Source of the DNA: Streptomyces mashuensis
Lineage (GTDB): Bacteria > Actinomycetota > Actinomycetes > Streptomycetales > Streptomycetaceae
Direction of reading: 5' to 3'
NCBI RefSeq assembly: GCF_014654785.1
Contig: NZ_BNBD01000009.1
Coordinates: 186,001-250,000 of the forward strand
DNA length: 64,000 nt
The position numbers were made by a program, and so were the translations under genes. Positions 8,715 through 15,754 of this stretch are shown here, in pieces. The notes below the pieces were generated by a model. That model was not told the origin of the DNA. It did not search any database and saw nothing but the letters and a program-made list of their open reading frames with translations. Position 1 is the stretch's first letter, and every line of letters begins with the position of its first letter.

Positions 8715-8777
8715 TGACCACTGAGATCGAGTAGGAGTCGGTCCCAGGGGCTGACCACTGAGATCGAGTAGGAGTCG
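8715..8777 (+). repeat. Two copies of a 26-base direct repeat before the HTH gene
   Basis: Identical copies lie at 8715-8740 and 8752-8777, starting TGACCACTGAGATCG and ending GTAGGAGTCG. Homology continues for a few more bases (GTCCC versus ATCCC). The second copy supplies the AGGAG ribosome site for the gene starting at 8785. They could be a duplicated leader or an operator for the HTH protein just downstream. Confidence 0.8.
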
Positions 8778-8784
8778 ATCCCGA

Positions 8785-9666
8785 ATGGCTACTGGCTACC
8801 CTAGCGCTGCCGACCGCCCCTCGCATGCCTCTCACCCGATGGCGAAGCCGGGCTACGGCAAGCACAGCGCCCCGGACCAAGCCCCGCGCACCGCCCGCGA
8901 CTTCGCGCACCTGAAGCCGCGTGAGGCGCAGATCGCGGCGTTCATCGACAGGCTGCCCGAGGGTGCGGCGATGGACGCCAAGTCGCTGGCGGCGCAGCTG
9001 CCCGCGTACGGGCAGGCAGCGTGCCGTACGGCGCTGAAGCGGCTGTCGGAGGCCGGTCACCTGCGGAGGTGGAAGGAGCACCTCAAGGGTGACGACGGCA
9101 CGTGGGTGTGGGTGACGCGGTCCTGTTTCTCGCGGACGGCGCGGGACGACGCCTGGTGGGCGGCGCTGCTGAGGGGCGACAGGCCCGAGCCGACGCCCCG
9201 CCCTCGCCCTTCAGCGGTGGAACCGGCCCGCACGCGCGCGTACGGCGTCCTCGCGTCCCTGGGGCGCACCGACCCCCGTATGACGCTGTCGCACGCGGAC
9301 TGCACCGCGCTGGAGGGGCTGGCGGCGCAGTGGCTGGAACGGGGGACGGGTGAACGGGAGCTGGTCCGCGCCCTGACGGCGGGTCTGCCGTACGAGGTCC
9401 ACCACGCGGCGGCGTTGGCGCGCCGCCGCCTCACGGACAAGCTCCCGCCGGAACGGGTGGCGACGCCCCCGGTGATGCGCCTGGCGGAATGCACGGTGTG
9501 CGCGACCCCGGGCCGCCCGGAGGCGCTCCCAGGAGGCCTCTGCGGCACCTGCCGGGGCACCCGCCCCACCCCGCCACCGCGAACGGACATCGGCCCCCAC
9601 ATGGCCCGCCTACGAGCAGCCGCGTCCGGCCACACGAAAGGAACCGCACATGACTGCTGTACATGA
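8785..9666 (+). CDS. Winged-HTH protein with C-terminal Zn-ribbon
   Basis: A 293-residue protein. After a short flexible N-terminus, residues about 35-115 read as a helix-turn-helix region (PREAQIAAFIDRLPEGAAMDAKSL... CRTALKRLSEAGHLRRWKE, then a GTWVWVTRS wing), like replication- or MarR-associated winged helices. The middle is Pro/Arg-rich, and the C-terminus carries CTVCATPGRPEALPGGLCGTC, a CxxC...CxxC zinc ribbon. The ATG at 8785 has AGGAG ten bases upstream. It overlaps the Uma2-family gene by 17 bases. Probably DNA-binding; its targets are unknown. Confidence 0.75.
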   Translation: MATGYPSAADRPSHASHPMAKPGYGKHSAPDQAPRTARDFAHLKPREAQIAAFIDRLPEGAAMDAKSLAAQLPAYGQAACRTALKRLSEAGHLRRWKEHLKGDDGTWVWVTRSCFSRTARDDAWWAALLRGDRPEPTPRPRPSAVEPARTRAYGVLASLGRTDPRMTLSHADCTALEGLAAQWLERGTGERELVRALTAGLPYEVHHAAALARRRLTDKLPPERVATPPVMRLAECTVCATPGRPEALPGGLCGTCRGTRPTPPPRTDIGPHMARLRAAASGHTKGTAHDCCT

Positions 9667-10291
9667 CGCACCACCGGACATCGGGGCACGATGGGGGCAA
9701 GGAGGCGACGCCATGACCCCCAGCACTGCCCACAGCCCGCTGATCTCGGCAGAGGAGTTCGAGGAGCTGGCCCGTACGGCGCCCGAGACCGTACGTCTGG
9801 AGTTCATCAAGGGAAGGATCGAGGTCAAGCCGGTGCCGGACGGGGATCACACGGAAATCGTTGCCTGGCTGCAGCGGCAGTGCATGCAGCACGTTCCGGA
9901 TCTGTGGCTGTACTCGGAAAGAAACCTGAAGGTCGAGCGCTACCGTAAGGGGCGGGCCATTCCGGACGGTGTCCTCGCACCAGTACGCCATTTCGCCGGA
10001 CACGGCGACTGGTCCGACCCCGACGGCGTCCTCATGGTCGTGGAGGTCACCTCGTACGACGCGGACACCAACCAGCGGGACCGCGTCGACAAGCGCGACG
10101 GCTACGCCGCCGCGGAGATCCCCGTCTACCTCCTCGTCGACCGCGACCAGTGCTCCGTGACCGTCCACTCCGAGCCCGAGGAAGGCAGGTACCGGAGCAT
10201 CGTGACCCGGCCCTACGGCACGCCGGTCGAGCTTCCCGGGCCGGTCGGCATCACGCTGGAGACCGAGGAGCTGAAGAGCTTCACCGCGTGA
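9650..10291 (+). CDS. Uma2-family putative endonuclease
   Basis: A 213-residue DUF820/Uma2-family protein with the restriction-endonuclease-like fold. ISAEEFEELARTAPETVRLEFIKGRIEVKP is the family N-terminus, and the candidate metal site is PDGVLAP... VLMVVEVTSYDADTNQRDRVDK (Asp, Glu-Val-x-Ser, Lys). The ATG at 9650 follows GAAAGGA, and the gene overlaps the upstream HTH gene. These proteins are very abundant in Streptomyces and mostly uncharacterised. It converges with the toxin locus, ending four bases from the CdiI-like gene. Confidence 0.85.
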   Translation: MTAVHDAPPDIGARWGQGGDAMTPSTAHSPLISAEEFEELARTAPETVRLEFIKGRIEVKPVPDGDHTEIVAWLQRQCMQHVPDLWLYSERNLKVERYRKGRAIPDGVLAPVRHFAGHGDWSDPDGVLMVVEVTSYDADTNQRDRVDKRDGYAAAEIPVYLLVDRDQCSVTVHSEPEEGRYRSIVTRPYGTPVELPGPVGITLETEELKSFTA

Positions 10292-10295
10292 GCGC

Positions 10296-10964
10296 TCACT
10301 CGGGCGCCGCGTGGCCCGCAAGCCGCTGCGCGGCCAGCGCGAGCCAGGCGCCGGGCGTGTACGGGGCGGGCGGGTCGACCTCCATGCCGAGCTCGGCGAC
10401 GGCGTGGGCGTGGTCGCCGTCGTCCATGGGGAGGGCGAGCAGCTCGTGCAGCTCGCCGACGAGGCGGGCGACGAGGACCGGGTCGGTCGTCGCGCGGTAG
10501 TCGTCGACGGCGGCGTCGTGGTCCGCGAACTCGTCGGGCATGTCCTGCGAGAACCACCCGCCGAGGAACTGGGCGGTCTCGGGGAACCGGGCGTGCCACT
10601 CCCAGTGCGTCGCGGGGACGCCGGGCGGGGGTACGTCACCGGCCTCGACGCTCGCCCTGAGGTGGTCGGCGAGGGTGCGGAGCCAGTCCTGGATCTCGTC
10701 GTCCTCCAGGCCGACGTCGGGCACGGCGTAGAACTCGCCGAGGCGCAGGCGCAGCCGGCCGGGCGGGTTCTCGGCGTACTCGCGCAGCTGCTGCTCGGCA
10801 ACGGGGATGGCCCAGGGGCGGGTGTGCCAGGTGTGCCGCAGATAGGCGTCGAGGGCGGTGCTGCGGCGCTCCGGCGTGTCGTCGGCGTCCTGCCCGAGGT
10901 AGGCGCGGAGGACCTGGTCGAGCTCGCCGTACTTGCGGTCGTGTTCGAGCGGCTTGAGGGACAT
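10296..10964 (-). CDS. CdiI-like contact-dependent growth-inhibition immunity protein
   Basis: A 222-residue acidic, mostly helical protein beginning MSLKPLEHDRKYGELDQVLRA. It resembles the actinobacterial family annotated as contact-dependent growth-inhibition immunity proteins: LDAYLRHTWHTRPWAIPVAE, LRLGEFYAVPDVGLEDDEI, HWEWHARFPETAQFLGGWFSQDMPDEF. It is the last gene of the leftward toxin locus, 12 bases after the truncated RNase A fragment at 10977-11276, so it is probably the immunity partner of that lost toxin. I infer neutralisation of an RNase; family membership is from memory. Confidence 0.75.
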   Translation of the reverse strand: MSLKPLEHDRKYGELDQVLRAYLGQDADDTPERRSTALDAYLRHTWHTRPWAIPVAEQQLREYAENPPGRLRLRLGEFYAVPDVGLEDDEIQDWLRTLADHLRASVEAGDVPPPGVPATHWEWHARFPETAQFLGGWFSQDMPDEFADHDAAVDDYRATTDPVLVARLVGELHELLALPMDDGDHAHAVAELGMEVDPPAPYTPGAWLALAAQRLAGHAAPE

Positions 10965-10976
10965 ACGGGCGGGCCT

Positions 10977-11276
10977 CTACAGGTAGATCGGGAAGGTGGC
11001 GTGCACGGTGAACCCGTGGGGCCGCTCGGGCGCCCGCTTGAGCACCACCCGCGCGGCCCGCACGTCGACGGGCTCCCGCCCGGCAAGCATCATCGCCTGC
11101 AACAACACCCGCCCCACGGGCTCCTCCCGCGAGGGCCAGGACGCCTCGATGGTCAACCGCGCCCGGGTCCCCTGGGCGAGCCAGCGATGGATGACCTGCT
11201 CGTTGCGGGTCACGACCTGCTGGGTGCACCACTGGGCGGTCTCCCGGTCGGGATAGGTGGCGGCTCGGGTCCGCAC
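10977..11276 (-). pseudogene. N-terminally truncated CdiA-type RNase A toxin fragment
   Basis: The 99-residue ORF covers the C-terminal two-thirds of the bacterial RNase A-like toxin domain: TYPDRETAQWCTQQVV, then VIHRWLAQG, and the end RPHGFTVHATFP. The first part of the domain, which carries the catalytic His in the GGH...KHVG motif, is missing, and the upstream DNA belongs to the previous gene in another frame. The GTG at 11276 has a GAGGAG ribosome site, so it may still be translated. It looks like a displaced orphan toxin cassette kept with its immunity gene. Confidence 0.72.
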
Positions 11277-11311
11277 GGCACTCCTCTTCTGGTTGCTGGG
11301 GTCGGGTCGCG

Positions 11312-11881
11312 TCAGGTTGCGTCGAAAGACCAGAAGACACCGACTTCGGTGTCGGACACGACGATCAGGCCGATGTCCCAGCCGTGGACACTGAACGGAT
11401 TGCAGCCGGTGATCGGAGCGTAGCAGTCCGGCACTTCTCCGTTTTCGTTGGTATTGGTGTAGAAGGAGCTCGACGCGCCAAAACGCGAAAGAACAACCGA
11501 AGCTCGCCGTTCCAGGTCGGCCTTACGGCTTTCGAAATCCCGCTCCTGAGTGACGTCCAGCCAGTTGGTCGACAGAGCGACCAGCAGCTTCTTTGCCTCC
11601 GTATCGGGAATTGCAATGAGACGGGACCGCCACGCCGATGCCTGCTCGGCATCCCGGGGAAGTCCGGCAAAGGGATAGCTGCGGTCCTCCAGCCACTCCT
11701 CCTCCCCTTCTGCCGGTTCAAGGCGCTTCCAGCCCCTGGGATCCGTCACTTCCCTCGCCATGACGGCCGCTGCGTCAAAGGCCCAGTCGTCGTGCCGCCG
11801 AGGGCCGACGGCGGCGAAGGTGTAGCGCAGTTCGTAGGGCGCGAGGGCTTCCGCCCAGGCGCCGGAATTCACATGGGTCAT
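11312..11881 (-). CDS. Putative immunity protein for the adjacent RNase A-type toxin
   Basis: A 189-residue protein with no recognised family. It begins MTHVNSGAWAEALAPYELRY and ends IGLIVVSDTEVGVFWSFDAT; the middle has conserved-looking GWKRLEPAEGEEEWLEDRSYPF. It starts 22 bases downstream of the toxin stop in the same direction, the standard position for a cognate immunity gene. Its base composition is visibly less G+C-rich than the neighbouring core genes, suggesting acquisition. Function is inferred from position only. Confidence 0.6.
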   Translation of the reverse strand: MTHVNSGAWAEALAPYELRYTFAAVGPRRHDDWAFDAAAVMAREVTDPRGWKRLEPAEGEEEWLEDRSYPFAGLPRDAEQASAWRSRLIAIPDTEAKKLLVALSTNWLDVTQERDFESRKADLERRASVVLSRFGASSSFYTNTNENGEVPDCYAPITGCNPFSVHGWDIGLIVVSDTEVGVFWSFDAT

Positions 11882-11903
11882 GTACGTGCCTGCTTGCAGC
11901 TGG

Positions 11904-13646
11904 TTACTTCGGCATGGACGTGGTGACGACGAACGGCGGGTCGAGGTTCGGGTCGTACGTGAGTCGGGTGGCCACGCCCTGTGCGTCCTTGACAGGAGTG
12001 GCCCGGCCGTTGACGACCTCCGAGGTACGGCCCGTCGTCGTCGCGCCCGGCACGCTCGGCACGGAGAATATCTTCGACGGCGGGGTGGGTGGTCTGTTGC
12101 TCAGCCACTGGTCGATTTCCGAGCTCTTGGAGGTCAGGCAGTACTGCGTGTACTTCTGGGCCGACTCCATGTCCGGGAAGGACGACGCCGCGGGGATCTG
12201 GGGCACCCCGGTGTTCTGGTTCGCCTGATCCCTGAGCCGCTGGAGCAGCTGGGCGTCGGACTTGCCCACGTGTTTGTCGAGGCTGTGCCCGCCGCCGAGC
12301 TCCTCCTCGGTGGCCAGGTCGAGCGCGTACTTCGACGGAGGCTGCCCGTCCCCCCGCTGCCATTTGTGTTCGTTCTTGAACTCGTTGAGCGATCGTGCAC
12401 CGAACCCGATGGCTCGCGCTTCCTCGGCCTTGAACTCGGGGGCGCTGCGGTCCGCCTCGTCCAAGGCGTCCATCAGCCCTTCAAGGGTTCTTGCGATCCC
12501 GTGAACCGTCTCGTTGTACGTGTCGACAGCCTTGTTGACGCCTTCATAGTCCATGTGTTTCCGGAAGGAAAGGAAGGCCTTTTCCGCGACGCGGGCGGCG
12601 TACACGGGCGGGTCGACTACGAGCAGCTTGTCCCACGTGGGCTTCTTCAGGTCCCTGACCACGTCGTCGACCATCTGGCCGGCAGCCTTGGCCGCCGCGG
12701 CCTCCGAGACCGAGGTCAGCGTCGACGCGGCGGTCACCAGGTCCCGGCAGGCCTTCTCCATGGCCTTGGCGGTGTCGTGCAGGACCTGGAGGACCGGTCG
12801 CCGGGTGGCGGGGGCGACGTTCGGGCTCGTCTTCCAGGGCAGGCCGTGCCGGGACCGGCCCCATGCGGTGGTGCCCCAGATGTTCTGGCAGAAGGATTTC
12901 ATCGCCTTCTGCCAGTCGCTGTTGTGGTCGTCCGTGATGGAGCTGATGCGCGCGATGAAGTTGTCGCCTGCTTTGAGGGCGGCGTTCCCTGCGTCCCTCC
13001 AGTGATCGGCGACCTCCTTGAGCTCGTCCTCGAAGGCGTGCGCTCCCGGGGTGACTTTGTACATCTTGCCCAGCCGGAACGCCTTGTCGATCACCTCCTC
13101 GAGGCAGTCGGCGAGGAAGTCGGGAATGTGGCCGATCGCCCGGACGAAGGAGTTGTCCGAGTCTGCGTTGGTGCCCCGCCACTTGAGGTCGGGCACAGTC
13201 CCGTAATGGGGTGGCGACTGGATGACGACCGGAGTCGCCTTGCTCGGTGGGGAACCGGACGCCTTCTTGTTGCTGTGCCAGTCCGCCGAGGCGTAGTTGT
13301 TCGCGGTCACGGTCAGACCGACCGCCACACCGCCGACGCTCACCACGCTCTTGGCCCAGACCTCCAGGAAGCGCTTCGCCACTTTCGCGTACGCAGCCGC
13401 GAAAGCGTCGGGACCGCTGCCCCGGCCCGCCAGCTGTTCCTTTCCGCCGAGCCTGTCGACGAGATTCTTGGCGCCGTCGTTGTGGGCGAACTGATCGTCG
13501 CGTATCAGATACGACACGTAGTAGAGGTGCGACGGCTTGACGTCGAAGTTGCCCCCGCTCTTCGGCGGCAACGCCGTCTTGACCGCCGCGAGCTCCTTGT
13601 CGCGCTGCTTCTTGTCGGGCAGGGCCGTGGACGTGCCGCCGGACAT
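11904..13646 (-). CDS. WXG-associated polymorphic toxin with C-terminal RNase A domain
   Basis: A 580-residue protein. Residues 1-440 form a long helical delivery region with one hydrophobic stretch (VVSVGGVAVGLTVTANNYA, about 100-120) and DNSFVRAIGHIPDFL. Residues about 451-580 are a bacterial CdiA-CT-type RNase A domain: GGGHSLDKHVGKSDAQLLQRL with catalytic His454, ASSFPDMESAQKYTQYCL, and a C-terminal VVTTSMPK. The ATG at 13644-13646 overlaps the preceding WXG100 stop (TGATG), so the two are coupled. A longer upstream ORF start is rejected because it would run through that gene. Likely exported by a type VII-like system; no secretion ATPase is in the window. Confidence 0.8.
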   Translation of the reverse strand: MSGGTSTALPDKKQRDKELAAVKTALPPKSGGNFDVKPSHLYYVSYLIRDDQFAHNDGAKNLVDRLGGKEQLAGRGSGPDAFAAAYAKVAKRFLEVWAKSVVSVGGVAVGLTVTANNYASADWHSNKKASGSPPSKATPVVIQSPPHYGTVPDLKWRGTNADSDNSFVRAIGHIPDFLADCLEEVIDKAFRLGKMYKVTPGAHAFEDELKEVADHWRDAGNAALKAGDNFIARISSITDDHNSDWQKAMKSFCQNIWGTTAWGRSRHGLPWKTSPNVAPATRRPVLQVLHDTAKAMEKACRDLVTAASTLTSVSEAAAAKAAGQMVDDVVRDLKKPTWDKLLVVDPPVYAARVAEKAFLSFRKHMDYEGVNKAVDTYNETVHGIARTLEGLMDALDEADRSAPEFKAEEARAIGFGARSLNEFKNEHKWQRGDGQPPSKYALDLATEEELGGGHSLDKHVGKSDAQLLQRLRDQANQNTGVPQIPAASSFPDMESAQKYTQYCLTSKSSEIDQWLSNRPPTPPSKIFSVPSVPGATTTGRTSEVVNGRATPVKDAQGVATRLTYDPNLDPPFVVTTSMPK

Positions 13647-13948
13647 CAGGCCGCCCCCCAGCCGCGCAGGACGGCCTTGTGTGCGGCGTCGTAGTTGACG
13701 TGGCCCGTGACGACGACGTCGTGGAGCCAGCGCTGGGCGGCTTCCATGTCCTGCATCGAGACGTCCCACTTGTCGAGGACGTCCACGAACATGTCGCGCG
13801 CCTCGCCCTCCCAGCTCAGGACCACCTTCTCGGTCCTGGTGTAGAGCTTTTCGAGCTTTTCGTTCAGGTCCTTGAGGATGCCCTCCAGCTCACTGGACAG
13901 GTCGTGAATCGAGTTGAGGCTGACCGATATGGACTCGTCGTCCGGCAC
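13646..13948 (-). CDS. WXG100-family protein
   Basis: A 100-residue two-helix protein: ISVSLNSIHDLSSELEGILKDLNEKLEKLY, then the turn with SWEGEARDMF (W-x-G) and a second helix through DMEAAQRWLHDVV. Size and motif match ESAT-6/WXG100 proteins, which pair with larger partners for type VII export. It is coupled by a one-base overlap to the toxin gene, so it is probably its secretion partner or chaperone. Confidence 0.85.
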   Translation of the reverse strand: MPDDESISVSLNSIHDLSSELEGILKDLNEKLEKLYTRTEKVVLSWEGEARDMFVDVLDKWDVSMQDMEAAQRWLHDVVVTGHVNYDAAHKAVLRGWGAA

Positions 13949-14030
13949 CTGTGTCCCCCGTACTGCTGTGCTCTGACACTTCGTCGGCTCGGACGATCAC
14001 TCTAGCGATCGTCCCGGTCGGCCCGGGCCG

Positions 14031-14432
14031 TCAGTAGTCGTCCAAGGCGCTTCGGGGTCCGGCGGCCGGCTGCTTGGGCTGGGGGTTGGCATTCGCCATG
14101 GCGAGGATTTTCTGCTGCCCCGTCGTGGACTTCTGCAACTGCTGGAAGTGGTGCAGGATCTCCATGTCCTGGGCGTTGAAGCCGTCGCGGCTCAGTTTCA
14201 CCGCCTCCTCGACGAGGATCAGCATCTCGCGGATTCGCACCGCGTCCCTGTTGACCGTCAGCTGGAGCTCTTTGTAGGCCGTCGCGGCGGGGCTCTTCCA
14301 GCCGTTGTCGACGGAGCCCACGAGGTCGTTCAGATGCTCGATCTTCGTCTTGAGGTAGCGCTCCATTTCGTCGAGGTCCCGTACGAGCGAGGACAGGTTG
14401 TCGTCCTGCGCGGCGAGTCTTTCGTTGCCCAT
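14031..14432 (-). CDS. WXG100-like protein, first gene of the toxin locus
   Basis: A 133-residue protein with MGNERLAAQDDNLSSLVRDLDEM as a first helix, a turn NGWKSPAATAYKEL (W-x-S variant of WXG), a second long helix with VRIREMLILVEEAVKLS, and a disordered Gln/Pro/Ala tail. It lies 82 bases upstream of the second WXG100 gene. It may form a heterodimer with that gene's product, as ESX substrates do. Start ATG at 14432. Confidence 0.75.
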   Translation of the reverse strand: MGNERLAAQDDNLSSLVRDLDEMERYLKTKIEHLNDLVGSVDNGWKSPAATAYKELQLTVNRDAVRIREMLILVEEAVKLSRDGFNAQDMEILHHFQQLQKSTTGQQKILAMANANPQPKQPAAGPRSALDDY

Positions 14433-14490
14433 GGGTGTGCGTCGCCCCCAACAGTTGCGTCGGTATCGATTGGTCTTCGGGCCTTCGTGC

Positions 14491-15714
14491 TCAGCCCGCG
14501 GTCGGGGCGGTCCCGCCTGCCACCTGCCCCAGCAGCATCACCGGTGCTCCCGCCGCCCGCGTGAGGATGATGACGCAGGTGTTCGGGCCCGACAGCTTGA
14601 GTTTCTTGCGCAGGTCGTCCGGTTCCACCGCCGAGCCGCGCTTCTTGATGACCGCGACGCCGATGCCGCGTTCGCGGACGAGGGCGCGGAGTTTCTTCAC
14701 GTTGAAGGGGAGCACGTCCGTGATCTCGTACGCCGTCGCGTGCGGGGTCGGGTGCAGGGTGTCGCTCGTGATGTAGGCGATCGTTTCGTCGATCAGGGCG
14801 CCGGAGACCTCCTCGGCGACCTTCGCGACGAGGTGGGCGCGGATGACCGCGCCGTCCGGTTCGTAGAGGTAGCGGCCGACCGGGCGGACCGGTGGGGGAG
14901 GGGGCACGGTGCCCGTCAGGGTCGTGCCCTGGGGGAGGAGGGTGGCGCGGTGGGTGCCGGGGGTCGTGCCGAACCAGAGCACCGCCTCCTTCACGTCGCC
15001 GGCGTCGGAGATCCACTCGGCCTCCGCCTCCTCCGGGATCGCTTCGTGCGGGATGCCGGGGGCAATCTTCAGGGCCGCGTAAGGGGCGCGCAGGGCCGTG
15101 GCGAGCGCCCAGGAGAGCGGGGGCGAGTACGCCTCCGGGTCGAAGATCCGGCCCCGGCCGCCCCGCCGGGCGGGGTCGACGAAGACGGCGTCGTACGACG
15201 AGGTGTCGACCTCCGTCACATCCGCGTTGCGGACCTCGATCAGGCCGGCCAGGCCCAGGGCCGCCGCGTTCGCCCGTACGACCTCGCAGGTCAGCGGGGA
15301 GCGGTCGACCGCCAGGACGTGGATGCCCGCCCGCGCCATCGCGATCGCGTCGCCACCGATGCCGCAGCACAGGTCTGCCACGCCGCGTACGCCCAGGCCG
15401 GCGAGGCGGCGGGCGCGGTACGTGGCGACCGTGGCGCGCGTGGCCTGCTCCACGCCGTTCGGCGTGAAGAACATCCGGTACGCATCCTCCGCGCCGAACT
15501 TCGCCACCGCGCGCTGCCGCAGCCGGGCCTGGCCCAGGGCCGCCGACACCAGCTCGGCGGGGTGGTCGCGGCGCAGCCGGGTCGCCGTGGCCAGTTCCCG
15601 GGCCGGGTCGTGGTCGCGCAGCTCGTCCAGGAGAGCGCGACCCTCATCCGTGAGCAGGGCGGTGAAGGCGGTGACGGAGGGATCCGTGGGGTGGTTCGTC
15701 GGCACGTCCGTCAT
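14491..15714 (-). CDS. Class I SAM-dependent methyltransferase with THUMP-like domain
   Basis: A 407-residue protein when started at the second Met (MTDVPTNHP). The SAM-binding loop is VADLCCGIGGDAIAMA with the acidic residue in VLAVDRSPL, and FVDPARRGGRGRIFDP follows, a DPPY-like variant. The C-terminal domain (VLPFNVKKLRALVRERGIGVAVIKKRG) is the THUMP-like domain that accompanies putative RNA methyltransferases. Substrate unknown. It lies just upstream of the toxin locus on the same strand. Confidence 0.85.
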   Translation of the reverse strand: MTDVPTNHPTDPSVTAFTALLTDEGRALLDELRDHDPARELATATRLRRDHPAELVSAALGQARLRQRAVAKFGAEDAYRMFFTPNGVEQATRATVATYRARRLAGLGVRGVADLCCGIGGDAIAMARAGIHVLAVDRSPLTCEVVRANAAALGLAGLIEVRNADVTEVDTSSYDAVFVDPARRGGRGRIFDPEAYSPPLSWALATALRAPYAALKIAPGIPHEAIPEEAEAEWISDAGDVKEAVLWFGTTPGTHRATLLPQGTTLTGTVPPPPPVRPVGRYLYEPDGAVIRAHLVAKVAEEVSGALIDETIAYITSDTLHPTPHATAYEITDVLPFNVKKLRALVRERGIGVAVIKKRGSAVEPDDLRKKLKLSGPNTCVIILTRAAGAPVMLLGQVAGGTAPTAG

Positions 15715-15754
15715 TGTCGCCCGCCGTCCCGCGCCGGGCGTCACCCCGAGTGCG

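Larger units (their letters stand above)
8467..8784. other. Non-coding junction between tsaD and the accessory segment
   Basis: No gene is supported in these 318 bases. They hold a stem GGGTGG/CCACCC around 8550, a tandem duplication of the 9-mer GCGTATACC (8586-8603), a 6-bp hairpin GCTCAC/GTGAGC (8611-8627), a terminator and two copies of a 26-base repeat. The density of small repeats at the edge of a core operon suggests an old insertion boundary. I found no tRNA or integrase gene. Confidence 0.5.

Noticed and set aside
13647..13769. Toxin frame extended upstream to 13769
   Set aside because: It runs through the WXG100 gene with an Arg-rich shadow; the ATG at 13646 is coupled to that gene's stop.
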